DNA of 64,000 nt from Hormiphora californensis. Lineage: Eukaryota > Ctenophora > Tentaculata > Cydippida > Pleurobrachiidae. Location: NCBI GenBank assembly GCA_020137815.1, contig CM035355.1, positions 8,473,260 to 8,537,259 on the forward strand, written 5' to 3'. Position 1 is the first letter of the stretch, and the number at the start of each line of letters is the position of its first letter. The position numbers and the translations under genes are program-made. Below the pieces are notes generated by a model. The model had not been told where the DNA came from. It did no database searches and worked only from the letters and a program-made list of their open reading frames with translations. Positions 10,901 to 20,589 of the stretch are shown here, piece after piece.

Positions 10901-13900
10901 AGCGGAAAGAGAGGATGCAGCAGATGGAGAAGAGAAAGGTTGAACGGGAGCTTGAACTAGGTACATTCAGTTTATAGTATTCGGTGTTTAGTAGTCCTGT
11001 ATTTGGTGTGTAGGTTGTCATGGTACCACTGTGTTGAATCTATAAAAGCAGTATATCGCGAGATATTATGTTTTCACGTTTTGTGTTTGAGGGTTTGGCT
11101 GGCAAGTTTATAAACCCTTATATGACTATGTTTGGCTGACATTATGTTATGACCATTGACCGAATCCAATATATTCTGCAGAACTAGAGAGGAAGCGTAA
11201 AGCGGAGGCAAGAGCTAAAATCCCAAAAAAGATCCCGACAAAAGAGGCATCACCCACGAAGTCCATTGCTAAAGTACCCAAGATTTCTAAATCATCTTCA
11301 AGTAGTTATCAGACTGGGGAGTCAGAGAAAAACAAGAGAAGAAAATTGGGCAGTTCTATTGTCAGTAAATCTAGTAAGTGATCGATGTTTCACACCCTGT
11401 TCACTGTTCAGTGTTCACTGTTCAGTTCAAAATGGGAGAGTCAAGAGAATTGAATCTCGACTCCCCCTTGAGCCGAGTCACCCCCACCCAACACGGCTCT
11501 ATCCTTGCTATAATATGACAGGTTATTTATAACTTTAACTTATATTTTCAGCCTCATCGTTTGATGATCTGATGAGGAAAGCCTCTGAGAATTCTGTGAA
11601 AGGTAGTTTTGGAGCGAACCTAAAGCGACCAGAGGATGCGTTACGGGAGAAGAAGAGAAAGGAGGCAGCTGAAAAGCGGTCAGAGCGATACACAGTGAGT
11701 AGCATTTCATTATGGTTACCATGGTTACCACTTTTACAATTCTAGAATTTTATTTCTCATCACCCCGCCAGGTATCACCTGTTAAAATGGGACAGAAGCA
11801 GCCGTCTACTTTGGGTCAACCCCAGAAATCCCAGAAAGGACAACGACCTAAATCTGCACCATCTTCAGCAACTGCCTCAAAACATTGTTCTACCTCCTCC
11901 GCAAAGTTATCTTCATCCACCGCAAAGTTATCTTCCTCCACCGCAAAGTTATCTTCCTCCACCGCAAAGTTATCTTCCTCCACCGCAAAGTTATCTTCCT
12001 CCACCGCATCTTCAAATCAACAGAGATACCGGGATGGGGAAACCAGACATGATAGTCAGTCGAGGAAGCAGAAGAAACACCCATCTGAAAAAAATTTTTA
12101 GAATCAGTTTAAAAGAAAGGAGGAGGGGAGAGAAGAGAGAGAGGGAAAGGGAGGAAGGGGGGGAGAGAGGGGGGGAGAGAGGGAAGAGGGGGGAAAAAGG
12201 AGGGGGGGAAACCAATGGGGGAAGAGAGACCGGAAGAGTAGGGCCCCGAAGGGTCCCCCAAACCCGAAAAAAACACCCCCGAAACTTCAGGCCCGCCGGA
12301 AAACCCCGCGGGGAACCAAGGGTAACGGGGAAAGAAGGGATTGACATAAGAAAAAGACGAAGACCCCCAAACCGGGGGGCCCCCCCCCCCAAAGGGGGGG
12401 GGGAAAAACCAAAGGGGGGAAAGGGGGGGAAAGGACCCGGGGGGGGGGGGAAAGGGGAAAAAGGGGGAAAAAAACCCGGGCCCCCAAAAAAACCGGCCAA
12501 CCCCCCAAAAAACCGAAGAATCCAGAAAATCCTCGAAAATCCCCAAAAGCCAGAAGAGAACACCGAACCAGGAAGTACAAGAAAGAAAACGAATCACCTT
12601 AAGTTCTCCGATTTAAAAGATCGAGAGGAAAAGGGATAGTAGTAGGAGAGACAGATGACGAGGTTAGACATAGAGTAGAGAAGAAGACTCGAGAGACAGA
12701 CAAGAGAGAGGGAAAAGAGAACCCAAAAGAGTGCGAGCTCAGCGACGGACAGAGATCGCAGAGAGAGGAGAGAGAAGAGGACAGAGAGAGGAGGGAGCGC
12801 AGATAGCAGTACATTGCAAACAGACCTCCCAAACACTCACGGAGACGGACGAAAAGAATACAGAGAAGATTAGAGCGACTGTATCTGTGAAAAGAATATG
12901 AGACTCTAGCAGAACATATCGAGAGATATGGCGGAAATACCGGCATGTATCAGACTTAACTTTGCACATATTCCCTATATACATGACAACTACCTCTAGC
13001 ACAATATTCCTAACGTAGTACCTGATCCTTCACTAAAGGATTTGTCTATACCTATTAACCTCGAACTCCATATTGTCAGAAAATTTCACATGACTTATTT
13101 GAGACCATTAAAGATGCCATTTAATAGAGTGATTTCACAAATCCCCTAACGTATTTCATTGACAAGTGCCTAAGGTCACTGACTCTAGAAAAATACCCAA
13201 TCTGGGCTAATTGCCATACTAGACCCACTTATAATTTCACAAAAAAAAGTTCCACCCAAACCCGTACATGGAGGACACATACGAGGATGATGGTTTTGTT
13301 GTAGGATGACGATGAAGAATTCGATCACTCTCGTGAAATTAGGTGAGCACAAGACCTTGACTTGTTATGTTCCCTTTACCCTCCCGAAACACAGTCAGGC
13401 AAACCTTGACCCTGTTATTCTTATGGGAATCATCTAAAACCACCCTCTGGGAATCCTCAAGGAATCTATTTGGGTCTGTAACCCCCCCCCCCCCCCCCCA
13501 CACACACAGGAATTTGTTTGGGTACGACAAGAGAAAGTACCAGGATGAGGATGACGATTGTGCGGATATGGAGGCGGACTACAGAACCATCCAGAGAGAA
13601 GAGGCAAAGAGGTAACTTGGGGTCGAGTGAGATTATTTAGAAATTCAGAGAGAGAAGAGGTAATTGTGCCTCCCAGAAGCAGGGAATTGTAACCGAGGTA
13701 GAGTTAGTATAACTTGGTTACAACACAAATCACAACAGAACTCACAACATAACCCCGTCACAAGTCACAACATAACTCACAACATAACCCCGTCACAAGT
13801 CACAACACAAATCACAACATAACTCACAACATAACCACGTCACAAATCTCAACAGAACTCACAACATAACCACGTCACAAGTCACAACACAAATCACAAC

Positions 13901-14304
13901 ATTTAACTCACAACATAACCCCGTCACAAATCACAACAGAACTCACAACATAACCCCGTCACAAATCACAACATAACCCCGTTCTTGCAGTGCCAAGATA
14001 GCTCTGAGGGAAGACGCTGAAGAATACAAGAAGATTCTGTTGGAAGAGGAAATGGAACGGAAGAGAAAGATGAAGAAACTTAATAAGAGGTAGGGAGATT
14101 TATCTGGCGCCACTGCTATCTTGGGGACTGATCTACGAAATGAAAGACACTGGGTGTTTGCAATGGACAATTCTTTTAATATCGAGATATACACCTGGGA
14201 TTTAGTAAGGATACTTCCTCCATAATATCGAGATATATACATCAGGGATTTAGTAAGAATATACTCCCTCTACTTCTCTCTCCTGTAGAGAGAAGGGGGA
14301 CTGA
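2335..14304 (+). CDS. SPTY2D1: SPT2-like chromatin protein (SPTY2D1 family), multi-exon
   Basis: Exons read: 2335-2494, 2572-2690, 2825-3071, 3178-3230, 3450-3581, 3686-3760, 4019-5464, 5835-5960, 6262-6453, then 10858-10960, 11182-11373, 11552-11694, 11772-about 12101, [corrupted stretch], 13305-13342, 13510-13611, 13991-14089, 14289-14304. All junctions I could read keep phase. The N-terminus MDFEALMAQAERNK and a charged coiled coil recall the SPT2 N-terminus. TFSEIMALANKQ resembles the internal SPT2 motif. The C-terminus NLFGYDKRKYQDEDDD, EADYRTIQREEAKR and a final KKLNKREKGD match the conserved SPT2 histone-H3/H4-binding domain. SPT2 is a nuclear histone chaperone linked to transcription elongation. 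Oddities: exon 4019-5464 is a 12-residue repeat tract, a 4.4-kb intron contains another gene, and a separate stop-containing exon at 6569 could give a short isoform. It could instead be two adjacent genes, but the 6453/10858 junction is phase 0 and both halves carry SPT2 features. Confidence 0.75.
4086..5315 (+). repeat. Coding 36-bp minisatellite in the SPT2 gene (12-residue repeat)
   Basis: About 34 units of 36 bp encode variants of QYSPKCTIQSEE, alternating with QYSPKCIVESEE and QYSPKCTVQSEE. Unit length is a multiple of three and differences are mostly substitutions that keep the frame, which suggests that the protein repeat is tolerated or selected. Each unit has one Cys and a Ser-Pro. 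The antisense strand is also open by chance, so the antisense ORF is a shadow. Confidence 0.95.
6569..6622 (+). other. Possible alternative terminal exon of the SPT2 gene
   Basis: After acceptor TGTTCTCAG the sequence reads in phase 0 from the upstream exon (ending 6453) as SSYSPLSDIAQPLPDDD and then TGA. Used instead of the exon at 10858 it would give a protein lacking the conserved C-terminal domain. It is equally possible that this is the true last exon of a separate upstream gene. RNA evidence would decide. Confidence 0.5.
6758..7591 (-). CDS. Two-TM channel auxiliary subunit, TipE/KCNMB-like, nested in SPT2 intron
   Basis: A single-exon 277-residue ORF. Residues about 8-28 form one hydrophobic helix. 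A large Cys-rich loop follows (residues 40-150) with GECSCGSRCKASFPCLQ, CTYKPGFC and EFICYG. A second helix (about 152-172, VIGIAGPGILVLVGLGLA) leads to a cytoplasmic tail. TM, Cys-rich loop containing a PC(L/I) motif and a C-x-Y-x-P motif, then TM is the architecture of KCNMB/TipE auxiliary subunits of BK and sodium channels. The tail has two PPxY motifs (PPDY, PPSY), the binding site for WW domains of NEDD4-type ubiquitin ligases. The last 30 residues are repeats of DNHGNHSS encoded by a palindromic DNA repeat. It lies antisense inside the intron 6454-10857 of SPT2. Assignment is by topology and motifs only; another two-TM family is possible. Confidence 0.6.
   Translation of the reverse strand: MSEGGHSSFYIFAGGIISLVFSCLYIVRPNLHGVPFKVGLCNLTEVVESGMGECSCGSRCKASFPCLQATGTFRSNNEGVWEGVFYQDYASLLTECTYKPGFCETSYNRNINIIDAYERNSLDTRMAMETEFICYGHEGRIYFTDNYSLEKAVIGIAGPGILVLVGLGLATCQPNSWLCILFTPCRAVYKNTCGRGGSSDETTTDTQGMEEEERPPDYSDICEEGFDREMPPSYEQAIRRAHSSDNHGNHSRDNHGNHSSDNHGNHSSDTDSRVATS
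6790..6870. repeat. Coding copies of the GTTACCATGGTAAC-type palindrome
   Basis: Three to four 24-bp units, GGTTACCATGGTTATC plus ACTCGAAT, end the channel-subunit ORF on the minus strand and encode DNHGNHSS-like residues. The same near-palindrome occurs in introns of other genes in the window. Confidence 0.85.
7592..8744. other. SPT2 intron segment: upstream of nested gene, (AG)n and stretched sequence
   Basis: From 7600 to 7760 a motif GAGTTTAGCAGGATATTCAGTAATTTACA is repeated four or five times in diverged form. At 7884-7950 lies an (AG)n run, then about 230 bp of C/T-rich sequence. 8410-8745 looks like a homopolymer-stretched, error-containing version of the minisatellite that follows (GGCTGGGTGCTAAAT is still visible). 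No gene seen. Confidence 0.6.
8745..10846. repeat. 34/36-bp minisatellite in SPT2 intron, about 60 copies
   Basis: Unit: CTAATATGACTGGCTGGGTG CTAAATGTCACCTC, 34 bp, or 36 bp when TGTGTC replaces TGTC. The two lengths are interspersed in runs. The array is nearly homogeneous and stops about 10 bases before the acceptor of the exon at 10858, the last unit degrading into ACATCCTTTCAG. Runs of 36-bp units keep a frame open, which explains short ORFs there. Confidence 0.97.
11902..12006 (+). repeat. 21-bp coding repeat (KLSSSTA x5) in SPT2
   Basis: Five in-frame copies of AAGTTATCTTCCTCCACCGCA encode KLSSSTA. Only one or two substitutions separate the copies. It extends the Ser-rich disordered middle of the protein. 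Confidence 0.9.
12102..12650. other. Probable low-quality consensus inside the SPT2 gene
   Basis: Abrupt change to runs of G, C and A of 4-12 bases with little mixed sequence (for example around 12360-12500). The SPT2 exon that is open to 12101 breaks here. 12600-12830 is purine-rich and may be partly affected. The exon or exons linking the KLSSSTA repeat to the acidic exon at 13305 are probably hidden here. Confidence 0.65.
13725..13988. repeat. Minisatellite in SPT2 intron, CACAACATAACCCCGTCACA type
   Basis: Irregular repeats of CAACATAACCCCGTCACAA and ATCACAACAGAACTCACAAC. The final unit merges into CCCCGTTCTTGCAG, the acceptor of the exon at 13991, so the array touches the 3' splice site. 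Confidence 0.85.
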
Positions 14305-14849
14305 GGGAGACTCGGAGAAGATGGGAGGGTTTGCTGTCAGATCACTGCTATGTAGTGGAATACTGTTTCAGCAGCCCTCCTCCACCCCTCCTGAGATGTT
14401 TCCCTTATATACACTGCAGTCAGATGTTCCCTGCACCTCTTTACTGCAGTGAGATGTTTCCCTGGTGCACCATGGTGGACTGACTGCCAAGCAGCCAACC
14501 CTTTATAAAAGGATTGATTATCCCTTTTATAATTGCAAAATTAAAATATCTCTCTCCAAATATAGCGAATATCCTATTGGGTAACTCTATAGATCTCCTA
14601 AAACTCTCGCCATATAGGATTTGTGATTGTCTATCAATTCACAGTACAATTCTCGTGGCAGGGTTACCATGGTAACTTCTTTCTCGTTGCAGGGTTACCA
14701 TGGTAACTCCTTTCTAAAACAGGGAAACATTATGGGGCATCATAGTGCGAGCAGAAAGAGTTTATTAAACACGAGTCAGGGAAATGATAATATGACAATA
14801 CACGTTGTCATGGTTGTCATGGTAACAAGAAGTGCATGTTTTACAGATT
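14305..14849. other. Convergent intergenic region between SPT2 (+) and EF-hand gene (-)
   Basis: About 545 bp between two facing stop codons. It contains two copies of GGGTTACCATGGTAACT (near 14664 and 14694) and a short ATCCCTTTTATAA/TTATAAAAGGAT inverted repeat near 14505-14532. No gene seen; both 3' UTRs are expected here. Confidence 0.6.
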
Positions 14850-17578
14850 TTATTGTTTTTTTAAGTAATCAATAAACTCATTTTGGTTAATCAAGCCGTC
14901 TCCGTTCTGATCCGCATTGACAATGAAATTATTTATCTCTTCCTCAGTCATGGTTGCGTTGAGAGAGTTGCACAATTCTCTAACTTCCTCTGCTGTTATC
15001 TCACCTGTGAAGAGAGAGAGGGGAATGGAAGATATATAGAGATGGAAGATAGAGAGAGATGGGAAATCAAGAGACGGAGAGGGAGAGAGGTGGATGCGTT
15101 AACCGGGGGTATAACTGTGGGCATTATATACGTCTCAATGATGACGTGTGTGTATGACGTAATAACGATACTTGACAGATCTACTACTACCTATATGACC
15201 AATGAGCAATAGTTATAGTACTGTACTATTCATTACTCCACGTTAATACTGCAGCAGCCAGCAGTGCACCCTACCCCACGTCACTTCCTCACTTGTTGTA
15301 GCACACGTCATTACTTGTTGAGGGCCGTTACTACAAGTCTACACCTGTGTGTGACGTCATCTTTCGTAACGGCCCAACTCAACAAGCACTCTAGTAGTAG
15401 TGATCTATTATTGTAAGGGGCAATATTACTTATACATTACTTATAGTCTGTTGTAACTAGTTGTAAATCAATCAATCTACAGTCTCATCCAGCAAGAAAT
15501 ACTACTACTACTTTAGTACAGCGAGGATGCTGATCTCTTTCAACTAATGATGTCCTGTCGTATCATGACAAAGTGCTTTTGAATAATGAATGACTGGCGA
15601 AATGAACTGTGGACTATGGAAATGATTGATTACTTTTGGGTAGTATGATATGCATTTGAAGAAAGCTATATTGCTTTGCTTTCTCACTCAATGTATGCTC
15701 TCACTGTACGCCGTACAGTGTACGGCCTACGCACCGAAATTCAACATGGAAGCCGGAAGGGGTAAAAAAGAATGGTTAGAACTAAGAACAGAAAGGTAAA
15801 AAACACGGAATATATTTACCTGAACCGTCGGTGTCGAACTTCCTAAACACTTCCCTCAGATAGTTTTCATCCTTACTCTTTGTCTTCGGGACGTCCTTCT
15901 CTAGTTCCACTGAATACTGGGATTGGAGGTAACCATGGTAACATGGGGGTAACCATGGTAACATGAGGCATGGGGGTAACCATGGTAACCATGGGAGTGG
16001 AGGTAAACATGGTAATATGGGGGTTAACCATGGTAACATGAGGCATGGGGGTAACCATGGTAACCATGGGAGTGGAGGTAAACATGGTAACATGGGGGTA
16101 ACCATGGTAACATGAGGCATGGGAGTAACCATGGTAACCATGGGAGTGGAGGTAAACATGGTAATATGGGGGTTAACCATGGTAACATGAGGCATGGGGG
16201 TAACCATGGTAACCATGGGAGTGGAGGTAAACATGGTAATATGGGGGTTAACCATGGTAACATGGTCGGTGGGGGGTTGCCATGGTAACGATGAAGATTG
16301 AAGGTTACATGGATGAAGATTGAAGGTTACATGGATGAAGATTGAAGGTTACATGGATGAAGATTGAAGGTTACATGGATGAAGATTGAAGGTTACATGG
16401 ATGAAGATTGAAGGTTACATGGATGAAGATTGAAGGTTACATGGATGAAGATTGAAGGTTACATGGATGAAGATTGAAGGTTACATGGATGAAGATTGAA
16501 GGTTACATGGATGAAGATTGAAGGTTACATGGATGAAGATTGAAGGTTACATGGATGAAGATTGAAGGTTACATGGATGAAGATTGAAGGTTACATGGAT
16601 GAAGATTGAAGGTTACATGGATGAAGATTGAAGGTTACATGGATGAAGATTGAAGGTTACATGGATGAAGATTGAAGGTTACATGGATGAAGATTGAAGG
16701 TTACATGGATGAAGATTGAAGGTTACATGGATGAAGATTGAAGGTTACATGGATGAAGATTGAAGGTTACATGGATGAAGATTGAAGGTTACATGGATGA
16801 AGATTGAAGGTTACATGGATGAAGATTGAAGGTTACATGGATGAAGATTGAAGGTTACATGGATGAAGATTGAAGGTTACATGGATGAAGATTGAAGGTT
16901 ACATGGATGAAGATTGAAGGTTACATGGATGAAGATTGAAGGTTACATGGATGAAGATTGAAGGTTACATGGATGAAGATTGAAGGTTACATGGATGAAG
17001 ATTGAAGGTTACATGGATGAAGATTGAAGGTTACATGGATGAAGATTGAAGGTTACATGGATGAAGATTGAAGGTTACATGGATGAAGATTGAAGGTTAC
17101 ATGGATGAAGATTGAAGGTTACATGGATGAAGATTGAAGGTTACATGGATGAAGATTGAAGGTTACATGGATGAAGATTGAAGGTTACATGGATGAAGAT
17201 TGAAGGTTACATGGATGAAGATTGAAGGTTACATGGATGAAGATTGAAGGTTACATGGATGAAGATTGAAGGTTACATGGATGAAGATTGAAGGTTACAT
17301 GGATGAAGATTGAAGGTTACATGGATGAAGATTGAAGGTTACATGGAATAGCTGGTTTAGCGGGTGGAAACATGGATCGAGAAAGATGGAGAGAGAGATA
17401 GGGAAGCAGAGTATGTCCAATCTAAATATAAGCTCTCCTGAGATCCTTTTTGACATCCAGTTCCACTAGTACCCCGAATTTTAATCTCTCTGCCTGGTTT
17501 TGCAGGGCGTGAGACATGTCAAAATTGTCCCTGGTAGATCAAAATGAGAAAAGGCAGAGTGAGAGAGAGAGAGAGAGA

Positions 17579-17630
<52 letters not shown>

Positions 17631-18817
17631 CAGAGGGGTAGTCAGAGCAAGTTTCCTTGAAGAAGGAAAATAAAGGGGAGGATATCAGACAAAACTCAAT
17701 TTGAGATGAAAGATAAATTATCTTTGACCTCAAATAGTTCGATCTCTAGTTTTTACTGCCAGCACAATATATCGGACAGTTTTGTCGGACCTAATAACCT
17801 CATCAAAAAGGTATACAAGAAGACTGGACGGGTGGTAACCATGTTACCAAAGAGGGTAACCATGTTAACAAGGAGGGTAACCATGTTAACAATGGGGTAA
17901 CCATGGTAACAAGGAGGGTAACCATGGTAACAAGAGGGATAACCATGATAACAAGGATGTTAACTATGTTAAGAATGGGGTAACCATGGTGAAAAGGAGG
18001 GTAACCATGGTAACAAGGGGTAACCATGGTAACAAGGGGGTAACTATGGTAACAAGGGGGTTATCATGGCAATAGGGGGGTAACCATGGTAATAAGGGGG
18101 TTGTACCTTGACAGGATCAAGTAGTCCAGATGTAAACACTTCCGTTACTATTTGGAGGAATAAACCAAGATCTAAAACTGATGCCTTATCATCGTACACT
18201 CTGATCAATCTCTTGCACACCTGATGATCAGTGGAATATAGGTACCGAGAGAATTATACCCTCTCTATAACCTAGAAAATGCCCCACCTCTCTGTCTCTC
18301 TATAAACCCCAACAATGTCCCTCCATTTCACCTGTTGACTTGCCACAATGTTCATCTGCTTGAAGGCCTTGCTAAGCTGACTCGCTGTTATCTTCCCGTC
18401 CATATTGATATCAAACCTCTGAGAGAATTGTATGGGTTGTCTGGTGGTAACCATGGTAACAAGGAGGGTAACCATGGTGACAAGGAGGGTCACCATGGTC
18501 CATATTGATATCAAACCTCTGAGAGAATTGTTCATTGTATGGGGTATAAACTGATAATTCTTCATTTCCCTCTTTCTCTGGATTTAAAAGCATTGTGAGC
18601 TGCCATGAACCATTGGCCTGACCTTGGTGACATATAGACACCTGGCGCGACCCCCGCACAGCTTAATCTTGGTCGCGCACGGTGTCTATGTCACCATTGT
18701 CATGGCATGTCAATAGACAAAGCTAAACCAACTCTTGAATTGTACCTGGAAAAGATTTTCGAATTTCTCTATCTGTCTCTCAGAGAACAATCTCTCTGCG
18801 TCAGTATCATTCTCCAT
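14850..18817 (-). CDS. Calmodulin-like EF-hand protein, five exons
   Basis: Exons (minus): 18746-18817 (ATG), 18332-18418, 18107-18220, 15820-15916, 14850-15004 (TAA). They sum to 525 bp, 174 residues. EF-hand 1 DINMDGKITASQ (residues 27-38), a degenerate second hand around VYDDKASVLDLGLFLQ, EF-hand 3 DTDGSGEITAEE split across the last junction, and EF-hand 4 NADQNGDGLINQNEF. Two lobes joined by a linker YSVELEKDVPKTKSKDEN is the calmodulin/troponin C layout. Hands 1, 3 and 4 have canonical Asp/Glu ligands; hand 2 lacks most of them. It is presumably a cytosolic calcium sensor; targets are unknown. The 2.2-kb intron 3 is almost all satellite DNA. An additional small exon in that intron cannot be excluded, because open stretches exist at about 17414-17523 and 17750-17817 but their phases do not fit. 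Confidence 0.85.
15927..16290. repeat. Palindromic minisatellite (GGTAACCATGGTAAC) in EF-hand intron
   Basis: About five irregular 70-bp higher-order units of GGTAACCATGGTAACATGAG, GCATGGGGGTAACCATGG and GGAGTGGAGGTAAACATGG. It starts within about 10 bases of the acceptor of the exon ending 15916 and runs into the 22-bp satellite. Each unit contains near-perfect palindromes centred on CCATGG. Confidence 0.93.
16289..17346. repeat. 22-bp satellite, about 48 nearly identical copies
   Basis: Unit GATGAAGATTGAAGGTTACAT plus G, 22 bp, repeated with almost no substitutions over 1.06 kb. 22 is not a multiple of 3 and there are stops in all frames. There are no spacers between copies, so this is not a CRISPR array. 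The homogeneity implies recent expansion or active homogenisation. Confidence 0.98.
17558..17632. repeat. (AG)n microsatellite
   Basis: GAGAGA runs with few interruptions within the large EF-hand intron. Similar CT/AG tracts occur at 3099-3144, 7884-7950, 19469-19511, 27007-27091, 48537-48600 and 49135-49260. Confidence 0.9.
17833..18100. repeat. Second palindromic minisatellite (GGTAACCATGGTAACAAGG) in the EF-hand gene
   Basis: About 13 units of 18-21 bp, GGTAACCATGGTAACAAGG(G/AG), located just inside the donor of the exon ending 18107. The core GTTACCATGGTAAC is a perfect 14-bp palindrome. Confidence 0.93.
18626..18695. other. Strong hairpin in EF-hand intron 1
   Basis: GGTGACATATAGACACC at the left and GGTGTCTATGTCACC at the right, with TGGCGCGACC/GGTCGCGCA continuing the arms, form an imperfect stem of about 26 bp around an 18-base loop. 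It could be a tiny MITE remnant or a structured RNA element; nothing more can be said. Confidence 0.6.
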
Positions 18818-19471
18818 GATGAGGCGATCTGTGGGAGACTTGATCCTACTGAACCTACGCCCTGGGTCAACTGTGTATACCCACATGATAAGACAGGTTA
18901 CACAGTCAATTGAGGAACTTTACACAGGATTTACAGAGAGGTGGGTCTGATATACAACAAGTAGTATGTGTGAGGGTATGTTAGTGGTAGCGGGAAGTAT
19001 AATAGGCCTCATGGAGTGCAGCCCAAATTGTACTAATTGTACTAATTGTACTAATTTACTGATTGTACTAATTGTACTAATTGATGTACTAATCGTGCTA
19101 CTGGGTCTATTGCAACTATAGATCCTCTCCCGCAAAACACCCTAAGTTTTGTACCACTACAAAGCCTAACACCCAGAGATAGAAACCCAGTGTTGGCCAA
19201 CACAGGGCTGTCAGGCCAATTACAGATACAGGGTGGCCCAACAAATGTGTGTTTGAAGGAGACAAGTAAAGGCAGGATTCATATTGGGTAAATCTCGAAA
19301 TAAACAGGTTATATAGTACACACTGAATACACAAATTGGTGGCAAAGACATAGAATGAATCTGATATAATGGTTCTTCCTCAAAGACTTTCAATCTTGTT
19401 TCTCTGCCTCTTCTTCTCTCGCTCTGGTCTCTCCCCCTTCATAGGGGCTAGCTCCCTCATCACGTGTCAAG

Positions 19472-19514
<43 letters not shown>

Positions 19515-19541
19515 ACCTACACAAAGTGTACAAGACAATGT
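18818..19541. other. Upstream region of the EF-hand gene / downstream of RGS-PX gene
   Basis: About 720 bp. The minus-strand frame stays open for a short way upstream of the EF-hand ATG. 19028-19095 carries seven or so imperfect copies of ATTGTACTA. 19469-19511 is (CT)n just below the RGS-PX stop. No gene seen. Confidence 0.5.
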
Positions 19542-20574
19542 TTATTTGTGTTGTGGCATGGTGGAAGGACCGGCCGGTGGTTGCTGGCTGCTGAGTCCCG
19601 CTGTGCTTGCAACAGACTCGTGAATACTGGAGGCGAGGTGGGTCGGGGTAGCGTGGAACTTCTCCCGGCTACTACTGGCCTTATTCACCTTGTTCTGGAG
19701 GAAGGAGTCAAAGTCCAGGAAAGTGTTCATCTCATATGACTGAGTGATGTGATCCGACAGGTCCAACAGACTCTCCATGTACACAGACAAATCCTTCATC
19801 TTCCTTTTAGCGTTTCTCTCATTCTCTCCCCTCAACATCCCTCTGTGGGAGCTGGGGGAACTTCTCTTTAGGGAACTTGTTGCACAACGCCCTGTGATTC
19901 TCTACAAACTCATCGAATGTTTTGTAAATGTAGATCTTTTCACAGTCCACTTGGCACTCCATCTCATACTTGTAGAACTTCCTGGTCTCCTCATAACACT
20001 TCCTGTACCCACTTACCCTGATCTGGATACAGATGGCGGTCTTTGTTATGGGAGGTTTGTCCCTGATGGGGTCTGCATACCTGCTCTTAACAAAGAATGG
20101 TACAACCTCCTTGTTGATGTATCTCTCTACATAGCTGTGGGCTGAGGCCATGACCTCCTTAGAGATCCCCTGAGATTTCTGGAGTTGTTTGAAGAATGTT
20201 TTAGGGAGGGCCTTGGAGGGAATCTGCACGTGATATTCAGTGTTTGTGTCGAGATACTTTGTTAGGATTTTAACGTTCCGAAACTGATGTCCCCTAGACA
20301 AGGGGTCAGTCTTCAGAGAATACTCAATATTCAGCCAAAACAATAGTTCATTAATGAAGGATGATTTGATGCAGTACTGTACAAAGTGTTCCATGGCCCT
20401 CTCATTTTGAGATATCTCCACCAGGGTGACTGTATCAGCCACAGTTGACTCCACAGATTTGTCTGACCTGGCTGATTTGGGCCCCCCACTAATAACACTT
20501 GTGACGTCATCTGTCACCAGCAGATCTTTCTCTGAAGTCTGTCCAGACATAACCTGGAAGTTGATTAGGGCCAC
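19542..20574 (-). CDS. RGS-PX protein (sorting-nexin-like), with a frame break
   Basis: The first segment (20574 down to about 19850) encodes an RGS-type helical bundle (ERAMEHFVQYCIKSSFINEL, LFWLNIEYS, YVERYINKEVVPFFVKS) followed by a PX domain (ICIQIRVSGYRKCY, KIYIYKTFDEFVENHRAL, CNKFPKEKFPQLPQR). The PX domain continues in another frame from about 19845 to 19542 as RGENERNAKRKMKDLSVYM and ESLLDLSDHITQSYEMNTFL. A one-base shift at a CCCCC/CCCAC stretch is needed. RGS plus PX occurs in SNX13/14/19/25-type proteins, which bind phosphoinositides on endosomes or the ER. An open frame continues upstream of the first Met to about 20601, where the low-quality block starts, so the N-terminus may be missing. 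Over 1 kb there is no intron, unlike every neighbour. It could be a retrocopy, or an intact gene with an assembly error. Confidence 0.65.
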
Positions 20575-20589
20575 TCCACTGTTGTGGTT

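Noticed and set aside
12034-12639. 201-codon Gly/Lys/Pro-rich ORF
   Set aside because: Lies in homopolymer-stretched sequence; composition artefact.
16289-17346. Regular short repeats that could be taken for a CRISPR array
   Set aside because: The 22-bp units follow each other with no spacers and the context is an intron of an animal gene.
17414-17523. Open minus-strand stretch (MSHALQNQAERLKFG onward) as an extra EF-hand exon
   Set aside because: It has an acceptor-like CTACCAG and a stop, but the phase does not fit the exon ending at 18107, while the direct join 18107 to 15916 gives a complete four-hand protein.
17740-17817. Open minus-strand stretch (LVYLFDEVIRSDKTVRYIVLA) as an exon
   Set aside because: It would need a phase-2 donor that the upstream exon does not offer; left unannotated though not excluded.
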